A stretch of DNA of 64,000 nucleotides, from assembly GCF_905475395.1 (NCBI RefSeq), contig NC_058342.1:23470640-23534639 (forward strand), given 5' to 3'. The DNA is from Chrysoperla carnea (lineage: Eukaryota > Arthropoda > Insecta > Neuroptera > Chrysopidae). Positions 46,385-57,784 of the stretch are shown here, piece by piece (positions within the stretch are counted from its first letter, which is position 1; each line of letters starts with the position of its first letter). Under the pieces are notes generated by a model that was not told the DNA's origin, ran no database searches, and worked only from the letters and a program-made list of their open reading frames with translations. A program made the translations under genes and the position numbers.

Positions 46385-47656
46385 AAGGATGTATGAGCAT
46401 GACAACAATGTTTGATTTAAAAGCTCAAAATTTGTTTGTAGGTAGTCTTTTACTCAAAGAATATGTGGTTAAAATTTCAGCTTAGGTAACCGTGCAAATT
46501 TTTAAGAAAAAAGTCATTAAAAATCGATATAAAATACATTGGCTCTTATGGAGGAATCTCAAAAAACGACATATTTTGGAAGTTTTTGATAATTTTCATT
46601 TGGAATGAATGAAAACAAATTAAAAAAAAACTTTTTAATAGAAAGTAAACATATTAGCAATGAATTAGAAAAGAAAAAAACTAAGTGTCACCGTCCATAT
46701 AAGGGATGTAAGAGCAGGGTAGATTAAGGGTTGAAATTATTTTTATCTTATTTTCAACTTTGATGATGAATTTTGTTATAACTTCCTGAATGTAGACGAA
46801 AAATAAGAATACAATTTTTCGATATGTGTCTTGGTTTTCGAAATATCGAAAGCTAAATAATTAAACAAAATTTTCAATTTTCGATATTTTGAAAATTAAG
46901 CCAGATATCGTAAAATTTTATTCTTACTTTTCGTCTTATATCGTCAAGTAATAATATAAATTTATCATCAAAATTGAAAATATCTATTTTTAAATTTGTG
47001 CCCCCACTACCATGCTCATACATCCTTAAGTATCAATTTTTTCGAATGTCATGCCATCTGTTGTTAACTTTTTAGAGGGAAATTAATGTGGGGCACAAAT
47101 TTAAAAAATACATTTTTTCAATTTTGATAGTTAACTATATTATAACTGGACGATATAAGACGAAAAGTAAGAATACAATTTTTACGATATTTGATGTCAT
47201 TTAAAAAATATTGAAAATTTTGTTTAATTATTTAGCTTTCGATATTTCGAAAACCATGGCAGGTATCGAAAAATTTTATGCTTATGTTTTGTCTACAGTC
47301 ATGTCGTTATAATAAAATTCATCACCAAAGTTGAAAATAAGATAAAAATAATTTCAACCCTAAATCTACTCTGCTGTACATTCATTATACTTAGTTTTAT
47401 GTCATTGATAATACATTTACTTTCTATTAAAAAGTTTTTTTTTTTTAAATTTGTTTTCATTCGTTCCAAGTGAAAATTATTTAAAAAAAATATGTCATTT
47501 TTTTGAAATTTCTCCATAAGAGCAATGTATTTTATTTCGATTTTCAATGATTTTTTTAAAATTTTTATGGATACCTAAGTTGAAATTTTAACCACATATT
47601 CTTTGAGTAAAAGTCTACCTATACAAAAATTTTGCGCCTTTAAATACATCTTTAAT
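46385..47656. repeat. R5 foldback: 1.27-kb inverted repeat with arms of about 570-620 bp
   Basis: The left arm (46385-47006) and right arm (47088-47656) are inverted copies around an 81-bp spacer. Matches include ACTCAAAGAATATGTGGTTA, AATCGATATAAAATACATTG, GAATGAATGAAAACAAATT, TTTTTAATAGAAAGTAAA, GGTTGAAATTATTTTTATCT and TTCGAAATATCGAAAGCTAA. Outer ends are TTAAGGATGTA and TACATCTTTAA. Inner ends share AAATTTGTGCCCC. Single-arm relatives lie at 38590-38795 and 43060-43220. Confidence 0.78.
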
Positions 47657-47881
47657 ACATAATAATGTATATTTCATGTTCTTACGTTTTTAGTCTTTTT
47701 CCTGGAAACTTATTCTTTAGTTATTTTTCATGGAAACTTATGCACTTTACCAACGGAGAGAGTACGTTATAAGTCCCTTTTATAACCACTAGAAGACGAG
47801 TTAAGGGATTTTGGAGATGTTTGGTAAAAAAACGAAGAAAAAAACCGTTCCTTTTAATTTATGAAATAAAGCTGAGTTAGC

Positions 47882-47918
47882 TGCATAGGGGCATGATCTT
47901 ATATCATGCCCCTATGCA
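47882..47918. repeat. Perfect 16-bp hairpin, 5-nt loop
   Basis: TGCATAGGGGCATGAT, loop CTTAT, then the exact complement ATCATGCCCCTATGCA. The G+C-rich core stands out in AT-rich DNA. Too short for an ordinary pre-miRNA and with no terminator context; role unknown. Confidence 0.7.
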
Positions 47919-48361
47919 TCAATATTTTAAATGGGGAAGGGGGAGGGGTGATTTCGACGCTTTTAAGGCTTTATGCATCTGTACAGTCTTTCCAAATTGG
48001 CGAGGGGGTTTGAAAATTGAAAGGCATGTTGAGGTAATGTCAAGAAAATACTTTTTTTTTCATGGGTTTTAAGGCCTTGTACTACTCCACGATCTGAGTA
48101 ATTTGTTTGCCTGGATCCGCGCTTGAACTATTACATAATAATTGAAATAATTTTTCAATTATTTGCTTCTTCATATGCATTTATTGGGGGCCATGGTATA
48201 GGAAATAATATTTTTAAATCTTGGACATTTAATAAGGCCATTGTTAATACCCTCCCCCTCCTCTCTATTACCTATGACATAAAGAAATAGGTTTAATCAA
48301 TTTCTCAGAAATTAATAGTTATATGAGAATAAAACGAAAAAAATACTAAAAAATAAAAGTT

Positions 48362-48433
48362 TGGAGATGCGGGGGATCGAACCCCGGGCCTTTCACATGC
48401 AAAGCGAACGCTCTACCACTGAGCTACATCCCC
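48362..48433 (-). tRNA. tRNA-Ala (anticodon TGC)
   Basis: Identical over all 72 nt to the plus-strand gene at 36453. Complete cloverleaf with A box, B box and TGC anticodon, followed by a TTTT run downstream on its own strand. Probably functional. Confidence 0.95.
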
Positions 48434-48687
48434 TTTTGAATAATATAATCTTATATGGAAGACATTATTCTCTCGAACTGTCTTCAAATTAAGAACCCGT
48501 TCGCTTATCGATGTTATCGTTAAATTTTTTTTTTTAACAATAGACCATTAATCTCCTTGAATTTAACTCTATCCAAAACAATTTACCTACGACATAAAGA
48601 TCAAATAAAAATGATTAGTCAATTTCTCAGATATTAATAGTTCATTTATATAAGAAGCAAGCGAAAAAAATAAAGAAAATATAAATG

Positions 48688-48759
48688 TGGAGATACGGGG
48701 GATCGAACCCCGGGCCTTTCACATGCAAAGCGAACGCTCTACCACTGAGCTACATCCCC
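48688..48759 (-). tRNA. tRNA-Ala (anticodon TGC), one acceptor-stem change
   Basis: Same as the two other copies except one base: C to T in the 3' acceptor strand, which turns the last acceptor pair into a G-U wobble. Both promoter boxes and a downstream T run are kept, so it is probably functional. Confidence 0.93.
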
Positions 48760-48830
48760 TGTCAAAAAATGGAATAATACACCATTAATATGCATAAATT
48801 CAACTCTATCCAAAACGTGTAGCTACCTCT

Positions 48831-50609
48831 CTCTTACAGTGCATAAGTTTATAATTTCGTATATGTCTAAAAATTTGATTCAACTAAAATTTTACAGAAA
48901 TTCTTTTTATTTAACATAACTTAAGAATTATTGTGTAGAGCAATAATTTATTTTAAGAGAGACGTTTTTTATATTATTTTTTTTGTTAAAAATGATGTAA
49001 GTATGTAAATACAAAAAGGTATCGCTTTTAAAAGCGTCTTATCTTAAAAAAATTATCAGTTTTTATGTATTTAATTACAAAAAAAAATTCATTATTTATT
49101 TTTTTTTTTTGTTAACAGTATTTATTTTTCCCTGAAAACCATGTAGGGGAAAGTGTTACAAAATGATCCCTCGTTGTTTTAAGTGAACCATTAAAGCCAT
49201 CTATTATATTTATCGATGGATGGCTTCCACGTGATCAAATTAATCGTTCAACAAAGACTTATGGCGATGTAGCTATTTTGTTTTTGTATGTCAGTGTAAG
49301 ATGTGCGCCTATAGACCCAACATTTTTTGCTTGAAGCATTTTTTTTGATAAAACTTCTTTTTCAAGTTTAAAGCGAATGTGAACTATAAAAAGCACCCTG
49401 TATTTATAATTAAAAAAAAATTATGTAAATAGAATTTCCGAAGTAAAATACCAACTCGAAATTTTTCGAATATTTTACCCACTCAATCTATATAAATCGC
49501 CGCCTCTGAAAAACGGTATCTAATGAAAGGTAAATATGATCTTAAAAAATCAATAATTATCAATATTTAAAGTAGTTCGGCCGTCACATGGCTAGTCAAG
49601 TTAGCAACTAATTTATATTCATTCAATTTATTAAATCTAAGTTATGAATTAAATTATGAATAAAAATAATATTTGTATCACGTAAATGTTTTTTAATGCT
49701 TTAAATATATCGTAAAAGATAAAATATATACGTCAATTTGACTAGTTTTTTTTTTTTGACGCCAAAAACCAAAGTTTTATGTTGTTTTCTTTTTGGAAAT
49801 CGCCGTAAGGTAATGAATTTTTTGTATAAACAGAACCTGAGATAAATTTTCTTCATGATGAAAACTTTTTTGAAACTCAATCACCGATTTATTTTTGTAC
49901 AATTAATATTATTGTGAGTCCATAAGGTACTGTGCTATAAATCACAATTTTAAAATGTAATAATTCACAATTTTGTTTTTTGTTTGCAAGAGGCTTCAAA
50001 ACTGTTTTTGTTGTGATCAAGGGATTTTTAATTATCATTTGCCACAAAAAAAAAAAAAAAATGAACATACACCGTACATGCTCAAACAGCCGAACTACTT
50101 TAATCATTAACATTTGATTACCGAAAAAAGTGCCCAATTAACTTACAGCCTAAAAATTCAATGAACCGACACTGATTAGACAGAAAACAGACAATATGAA
50201 AAAAATTTTTCAAAAAATTATGAGGAATACGTTTTAATTTTTTTGTGAATGAACTTTAAAAATTTAAAAAAAAAACAACCCACCTCGTATGAATTTCAAG
50301 GCGAACGTCTTCAAAAAGAATAAACAAGTTTATTTGGTGCAGTTGCAATATTTTTAATACCTCCATACACAGGAGAAAAAATCCAAACGAATTGTTTGTC
50401 GGATTGGAGTCCATAGTGTTTCTTTAATAATTGAAAATTCAAGACTATTTGTAAATAGGAATTTACAAATGTGTAAGTTCCCACTACTGTGCTCATTTTT
50501 GTCCTCACTACCGTGCTAATACATCCCTAATAAAATTTAGTTTCTCCCTCTATTTTTATGTGCCATAGCCGTACAGTTTTTCATTCTCCAGATAGTAACG
50601 AAGTTTTTA
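48831..50609. other. Intergenic, no gene recognised
   Basis: AT-rich with homopolymer runs. 49298-49410 is related to 30985-31140. Two R4-type end motifs, CACTACTGTGCTCAT and CACTACCGTGCTAATACATC, lie 34 bp apart at 50478-50523. Confidence 0.45.
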
Positions 50610-51025
50610 GTTTACCCTTTTAAGTAAGGAATTTCAAATACCTATTCAACGATACCCCACTTTCCATCGTTTGCCCACTTTCATTTTCAGCCTATGTATG
50701 TATGTTTGATCCAAAGCTCTAGGGACCAAACGCGTGAACCAATTTTAATGATTATTACGATAATCGATTTGTCTATTTAATAGCTATTCAATGATATCCA
50801 ACTTGACATAGTTCACCAACTTTCATTGTTTTCTTTTTCACAATATGGCGTTTGGTGGTCGCCATATTGAATTTTTATTACTGCCATATCTTCAGTAGCA
50901 CTCGCAAGTCATCAAAATAGACCAACGCGTTTGAAATCTAGTGTGCCACATAGGAAAAGACATAGACTGATAAACATATTACCATTCCTTTGCGTTGCGT
51001 TTGCAGATAAAAAAAGCCGAGCGAA
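50610..51025 (+). repeat. R6 dispersed repeat, about 415 bp
   Basis: Matches 57785-58385 in the same orientation (AATTCAACGATACCCCAC-type start, GCCTATGTATGTATGTTTG, a CAATATGGCG...CGCCATATTG hairpin, ATATCTTCAGTAGCACTCG, TGCCACATAGGAAAAGACAT). Its right third also occurs at about 22300-22445. Confidence 0.75.
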
Positions 51026-53478
51026 TTTAGACTCATTTTCTTCTTAGTTTGTAGAACAATCCATATATAGACGTCGTGTGGCGTGCATACTACATTTTTT
51101 TTGAGTTCATTTCATGCACAACACATACACAGATACACTCATGACGTTTTTAATTTCTTGCACCTTACCATGCCGTGAACATACTCACAAATCCTGTTCG
51201 TTATTTATGGTTCAGCATGGGATATGTTCACCAAAAATATGCAATTATAGTCTAGGAGCAGGCATTCGTGTTTATGTAAGAAATGGGTTGATAATCGGTG
51301 ATAAGACAAGATTGTTTCCTGTATACATTTGGCTAGGAAATATAGCGTTTTCGAGATATTAAAATTTTTTGCCTAAGCTCCTAATGGGCTTAAGGGGGCT
51401 TTCTAGTTTAGAAGCCTCAATTGTAGGCATTTCTTCATACAAAGGTTATTAGAAATTAGAAATATTTATGTAGCCATTTTTTCATATTATGATATTTATT
51501 GACATTTTAAAAATACAAAATGAAAATTTATAAAAATTAAAAATTCTTTGAATTACAGGTTGAAGTGGGGGCTACAAAAAAAAAGCACGGCACCCTGGTT
51601 GACACAATTCTAGCCCTTGTAGTGATCTGAATAAAAAAAAAATTAAAAAGTTGTCCTCTGAATCTCGGGAAAAGAAATTACAAAAAGGCGTCGAAATGAA
51701 AAAACAAATTCATTTTAACCCCTTTTTTTGACCTTTTTGAAAATTAAAAGTTTTTAAAATCCGAGATTCAGACTATGGAGACGATATTTATGATATCATG
51801 TCAACCTCCACGAAAAATGTAGTTTCAAAAAAAACGCGTTTTAAGTTTGAGAGACAATTACGGCAGAGTAACTCGGTTCATAATATTACTCACTTTGGAT
51901 TAATCGGCGATTCCAGATTCATACTTTGAGCTTTCTTCTACTTCATATGCAATGTCTTGCAAAGTAATTAATTTCTGCTTACCGAGCTGTTTTGCCTTTT
52001 TTTGAAACAACAGAAGCTCGCAGTACAGAGCAATCAATTCTAACTTCGTTATCAGAAAATCCGCTGTATCTCCGAAAATGATTCGAATTTTGAAAAATCC
52101 GTTTAAATAAAAAAAATATTCTTAAGGGTCTAACCTTTAAAAATATGCACAAAAAGAAAGTCGATTTTTTCAAATTTCTAGACCAGAATACTACCTTAAT
52201 GATGGGGGACGGTGTATTAAATGAACCTTTAACTACGCGATGGGGCAAAAATTTGAATAATAAGTACAAAAATATTATACACTTATTATTCTGCTACATC
52301 TGTAGCCACAGATAGCAACAGATAGTATGACATTCGAAAAAATTGATTGTTTTCAAAACTATAACCCCTGCCAGCATCCGCATGATCCAATATCCCGAAA
52401 ACATCGGATTTCCTAGTCAAGTTTATTGGAAACTAAAATATTGTCTTATCATCAACTATCAACCACCATACGGTTAAGATTTTTGAATAACAATGCATGT
52501 CAGCTTCTGGACTATTAGATGTCAACCAATTATAAACGACACACAATACCGAATTTATAAAAATTTATTTTTATCTTGCGTTTTTATTTATTAGTTAAGT
52601 TTGTATTCAAAATGAGACAAAAATTCATAAGACATTATTTTTGTATTAAATTATACTATACAAATAGAGTCAAAATCGATTATAGCGAAATCGATTATAG
52701 CGACATCGCTTATAACGACGAATGGGTTTGTCCATTTTTGAGCCAAAAGTTGGGTACGCCTATGCGAATGACTCTGTATCATCCTGTACAAAAACAAAAC
52801 ATGATCGCATTTTGATAAAATCAAATAAATAAGTTATTTATTTTATTAAATGAAGATAAATGAATTGTCATTAAGAAAAAGAATACTAGACGACCAGAGA
52901 TGTATAAAGCGTTTGATTATGTACAAATTCTAAGTATTTAATAATAAAATAATAATAGTATAGGGTGTCCTTAAAACACGCGTATTAGAAAAAATGCACT
53001 GAAAAAAATAATAATAACAACCTCATCCCGAAGTTGGTCGTTTCATATTGAAATAAAGTAAAAATACTTTCAAAAAATTTCCTAATGATTGCATGAAACA
53101 AGTACAGCTAAATATTTGTATTTACAATAGAATGGGATTGTTTTTAAAATATGAATTCATTGATACAAAATCACTGAAGTTAAGTAAACAAAATCATTAT
53201 TTCTATGAAAGAGATTGATTTTAGTTTAAAGTCATGCATTTTATTGATGGAAAATAAAATTGTACTTAGTTGGAAAATATAATCGTGTAAATAAAGCGAA
53301 TAGACGATTTAAAGTAAAATTTCTTTGCGTTTCCTTTAAATATAGGATTTGTTTACCACGAACACGTAGCTGCCAGGTCTAGCTTGTGTGAGGTTGTGTC
53401 GACTGCATGAAGATTATTGTTACTAATTTACAGAGAGCTTGAAATAAACTCATTGATCATTTTTATAATACATAACAA
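51026..53478. other. Intergenic, no gene recognised
   Basis: Short ORFs only. CTGAATCTCGG at about 51658 faces CCGAGATTCAG at about 51760. 52303-52350 is an inverted relative of 47031-47075. A GTCAAAATCGATTATAGCGA-type motif is tandemly repeated three times at 52663-52722. Confidence 0.45.
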
Positions 53479-53569
53479 CCATCGAAAGCCCAGTTGGTAC
53501 AGCGGTCGACTTAAGGCACTATAATCAATAGTAATCCATAGGTCGCTGGTTCAAGTCCGACTCGAAGAA
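53479..53569 (+). pseudogene. tRNA-Tyr pseudogene (intron-containing, anticodon lost)
   Basis: Resembles insect tRNA-Tyr with its intron: CCATCGAAAGCCCAGTTGGT, GCGGTCGACT, an intron-like insert, then ATCCATAGGTCGCTGGTTCA and CTCGAAGA. Decay: the anticodon position reads TAA instead of GTA, the anticodon stem has a mismatch (TCGA against TCCA), the acceptor stem has two mismatches, and the A box is altered (AGCCCAGTTGG). Confidence 0.75.
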
Positions 53570-55259
53570 GTTTAATTTTTTTTTAATAAACGTAATAAAT
53601 CTGCTCATGCGGTTGTGCCAATCACATCACTATTTTGTTATAATCTTTATAAGTGGTAGAACTCATCAAAAAAAGATTGTTTAAAATGTTGAATTTCAAA
53701 ACAAAATTATTTGAAATTTGTTAGACAGTATATTACTTTCATACAAACAACTAATGCGCTTGTGTTAACTTCACCATTCAACCCCATACGGTAGTTGTAT
53801 CACATTCATGGCCCCATTCGCCATATTTCCTCTCGCGATGAGGTTACACCACCTCATATCGGTTGGTATTAAGAATTTTTTTGTTCAGTGGTTGATACAG
53901 AGTTTTGAAGTGAAACTTCTTTACGCGCACCAATCAAAAAACAAATACAGAGAGTGGAACGCTAAAAATAAGTGACGACTTGACATTGGAATGTTACGAA
54001 ACTTGAAACTCCGCTCTCCTTTTCTTCTTCTCATTGCCTAATATTAGCAATACTTTTATTTCCCATTCACAGATGGTAATTTACTGCCATTCTACATAAT
54101 CAATCATAAATATTTATAATTTATATAAATTTTGTTTCGATATAAAGTATGAGTTTTACTTCTGTCCTGAATCCTCCGACCCATACATTTTCCCGATCTA
54201 TTTTCACTCTAGACTGAATGATAACAATTTTTAACATCCGACTTTATGGTCCAAGATCGTCCTATTTTGAGATATAACCTATTGTTTTGCTCTTCTAATA
54301 TGCAATAGTTTTAGGGGGATGGGGTGGTACACTCTGTATAAAATGTTACGAAAGACATATTTATAAAAAAAATGTCATTTATTGTCTCATATTAAATTTA
54401 AATTAATATTAAACGTTTTTAATATTTACTTATAGTTAAGTATAAGTTACAGTTCAGACTACTTAGTTCAAACTTGTTAGTAGCGTGTATTTAAATTGTT
54501 ATTCATTTGACTTTAAATTTATTTCAAATTATATTTTTACTTAACTATTTAAAATTAAAGTTTTAGTCCCGCCATTCTAAATCAAATTATCATTGATTTA
54601 TTATTATTCATTAAAAAAAAAATGTTACTGCCATCTATTATGCATTTATTGTGATCCAATTTTAATGTATTGTGATCATAGAGTAATACCTCTATGATTG
54701 TGATTTACTGCAATATTCACAGACTTATATAGTTATAGACCGACAAATTTCGCCTAATATATGTTTAAATAGTGCTTTAGGTATACACCAACTTTTTTGA
54801 AATTTTGAAATTAAAATTAATATTAAGTTACTGAATTATTTAATTAGAGTTTTAATTACTTTGAAATATTCACTAATTTGTACAGTATTGAATTGTCAAA
54901 CGGTATGTTCTGGTAATTCATTGTTGAATACTGAATAATACTTTAATCGATAAAAATGCTTCAAGCACACCGAAAAATGTTTGGTTTGTAGGCGCATATT
55001 TTACGCAGACATTAAAAATTTAGTTATCGAGTTTCAAAATTTAAAATAGCCATTCCTGTTTATGGTATGAGAGTGAAGGCGGCAAATATTTTTTTTGCCC
55101 GGAGCGGCTAAATAGCTAGATCGGGCTCTGCTGGTTCTTGATAACAATAAAATAAAAATTTTTACAAAAAGTGACATTTTTAAACAAATATTTTCTTAAA
55201 GATATTTCGAAATAGAGATAATCAAAATTCACAATTATACCTTGAATTTATGTAGTTGA
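53570..55259. other. Intergenic, repeat relics
   Basis: About 54070-54180 is the inverted partner of about 27815-27920. 54940-55090 is related to 30985-31140. No gene recognised. Confidence 0.45.
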
Positions 55260-55372
55260 TCAAGAGTATATTAAATTTAGTTCAAAATTTTGAATAGCTT
55301 AGGTATATTAATGATAGAAACAATATTTTGGTATTTGTTCATAAAATCATCTAATTAGTCCTTTTCGTTTTT
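55260..55372 (+). repeat. R1 left-end fragment in tandem with a full copy
   Basis: TTAAATTTAGTTCAAAATTT through TCATCTAATTAGTCC repeats the first 110 bp of R1 just before the full copy starts at 55376. Confidence 0.7.
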
Positions 55373-55375
55373 ATA

Positions 55376-55920
55376 CCATGCATATATGTAATATGCAAGG
55401 TATACTAAGTTTAGTCCCAAGTTTGTAACGCTTAAAAATATTGATGCTATGAAAAAAATGTTGGTATAGTTGTTCATAAAATCACCTAATTAGTCCATTT
55501 CCAGTTGTCTGTCTGTCGTCTATCCGTCTGTCATCATGATAACTCAAAAACGAAAAAAGATATCAAGTTGAAATTTTTACAGCACATCAGGACGTAAAAA
55601 GTGAGGTCGAATTCGTAAATGAGCAACATAGGTCAATTGGGTCTTGGGTCCGTATTAACCATCTTGTAAACCGGTAGAAATAGAACAAAAATTTAAGTGT
55701 AAAAATGTTTCTTATAAAAAAATAAACAACTTTTGTTTGAAACATTTTTTCGTAAACATCAATGTTTACCCGTGAAAGCGCAAATTTTATAGTATGTGTT
55801 TAACGGGTATATCAGTTATATGTGCGTGACATGTATGTATGTGTAATGTTACAGAGTAATCAACACTGTCTATACATGGTATTTCAACAATTAACTCAGT
55901 CAATTGTTTTTTTCACTTGC
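55376..55920 (+). repeat. R1 family, near-complete copy
   Basis: Left hairpin with ACCATGCATATATG, TTTAGTCCCAAGTTTG, the CTGTCTGTCG stretch, GTCTTGGGTCCGTATT, GTTTACCCGTGAAAGC, and the right end TCTATACATGGTATTTCAAC. A second short CTGTCTGTCTGC / AACTCAAAAACCAAAAGAGG piece of the same family follows to about 55980. Confidence 0.82.
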
Positions 55921-56749
55921 TTTTTTTTGTCTCTTCACCTGTCTGTCTGCGAACTTGATAACTCAAAAACCAAAAGAGGAAGCGAGCTTAAATTTTTTAA
56001 AAAGAGGGACAGAGGAATAGACGTTTACGGACATTCTACCTTAATATGCTAAAAGAGAATGTTTTAGCCCCCCCCCTTTCCTATCTTCACCACTTGTGAT
56101 ACTCCATTCAAATGCATAAATTCAGGTATAAAATCAATCATTGTTGATTTTTTTTTTTTTAAATTAATAGGTTGTTTCCAAAAAAAATTAATGTCAAATA
56201 ATAAATTTACTGTGTTTTATCTGAAAATCTAAAAATAATTCATTTTTGACTCGGACAATACTTTACTAATTAGACTAACAAATTTATTTTAAACATAAGT
56301 CCTTTTTCATATGAAACCAGAAATCCTTGTTTAAATATAAAAATTGAAAAATACATTTATTTAAATAATTTATATTGGCATAGACGTAGTCTTTTTTTTT
56401 TTGTTTCAAAGGCCCCGTACAAATTACGGCTTTATATAAGTGGGTAAAATCGTACACCATTTTTATGATAATGCGCAATAGACAAAATTTTGGATAAGGT
56501 AATTTTTATCAAAAAAATGCAAAAATCGAGTTCAGTTGGTGATTGAATATATCGTTTCCGAGATATTATCTAAAATTCCATTCGAAAAACGATTTTTCGA
56601 ATCGATTTCAGGAAATTTCTTAGAAAATATTAGCCTGCTAATCAAATTAATCAAATTTTTGTGATTTGTGGACTTTAATCAGCCCAGAAAATTTTTTTTT
56701 TTTGAATTATTTGCAATTTCTTAGTTAACCGATACAAAAAATTCATAAT

Positions 56750-57255
56750 AAAAACAATTGACTGAGTTAATTGTTAAAATACCATGTATAGACAGTGCTG
56801 ATTAAGCAATCGTTTGTTTTGTTACGTCATATAAGTAAAGAAAGATAGCCAGACATGTCACATGTCACACACACACATAACTGATAAAGAGCTCTCACGG
56901 ATAAAGAGTGAAGTTTACGAAAAAATGTTTCAAACAAAAGTTGTTTATTTTCTTATTAGAAACATTTTTTACATTAGTTCTATCTCTAACGGTTCTCTAT
57001 TTCCAACTTTTGTATCTCTAACGGTTTAAAATATGGGTCCTACGAACCCAAGAACCAATGGATCTCTGTTGCTAATTGGTTGTTTTTGAGTTATCGCGTC
57101 CACAGACAGACAGGCGGACGGACAACCGAAAATGGAGTATTTAGGTGATTTTTTGGACACCTATACCAAAATTTTATTCGTAGCATCAATTTTTTTAAAC
57201 TTGGAACTAAACTTAGTATACCTTAATATATTTCATATATACATGGTATAAAAGT
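56750..57255 (-). repeat. R1 family, near-complete copy, opposite orientation
   Basis: From CAATTGACTGAGTTAATTG and ATACCATGTATAGACAG at one end to TTTCATATATACATGGTAT at the other. With the copy at 55376 it makes an inverted pair about 0.8 kb apart. It preserves the site that the hAT-like MITE occupies at 24532. Confidence 0.82.
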
Positions 57256-57593
57256 TCATAATTATAAAATTCAATCTGAATAAATTTTCAACATCAGAAG
57301 GTACATAAGAATCCAATATACCCCCTGTTGCTACACCCGTGTTTTATTACTTATAAATAAAATCATTCATCATTTTGACAAAAAAATAAAATGACATTTT
57401 TCTTTGACGTCATATAAAATTTAAATAAAAAAAAACTAAGCACCAAATTTAAATACTTCTCTCTTAACTTGTTTCCATTGTATTCAATTAAACTTTTTCC
57501 TGTAAATGAGATAATAATCGGATATGTCTTGTTCTACAAACTAAGGAAGAAAATGAGTCTGGTTTCGGCTCGACATTCTTTTTGTAAAATAAG

Positions 57594-57720
57594 AAACAAA
57601 TCCAGAAGATTACATAGCGACTTTAATAGTCGGGACCCATTAAAATCTACGCCGGCTCGAATCTTCCCAATAATGAGTTCCGACTGTTAAAGTCGCTATG
57701 TAAACTACTGGACTTGTTTT
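57594..57720. repeat. Short foldback, arms about 40 bp
   Basis: AAACAAATCCAG... TTACATAGCGACTTTAATAG and its inverted counterpart TGTTAAAGTCGCTATGTAAA ...CTGGACTTGTTT flank a 45-bp centre. About five mismatches in 40. Confidence 0.7.
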
Positions 57721-57784
57721 ATTATTTCCAGTTTATATTTAACTCAGCCGGGTTTTTTGATTTTTTAAACAATTTTATTTATTT

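Larger units (their letters stand above)
46309..48124. mobile_element. Possible TIR element of 1.8 kb enclosing a large foldback
   Basis: AAGCGCGGATCCAGG at 46309-46323 faces CCTGGATCCGCGCTT at 48110-48124, a perfect 15-bp inverted repeat. The GCGGATCCAGG core recurs loosely at about 61600 (GCGCAGATCCAGAG). Inside are the foldback 46385-47656 and the hairpin 47882-47918. No target-site duplication is obvious and no transposase ORF is present. Confidence 0.45.
48269..48830 (-). repeat. Local tandem duplication carrying two tRNA-Ala genes
   Basis: Shared flanks: ACCTA(T/C)GACATAAAGA at 48270 and 48585, TCAATTTCTCAGAWATTAATA before each tRNA, GAATAATA after each, and ACCATTAAT...ACTCTATCCAAAAC at 48543 and again at 48781. 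The period is about 240-330 bp with indels. A partial third unit follows the second tRNA. Confidence 0.7.
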
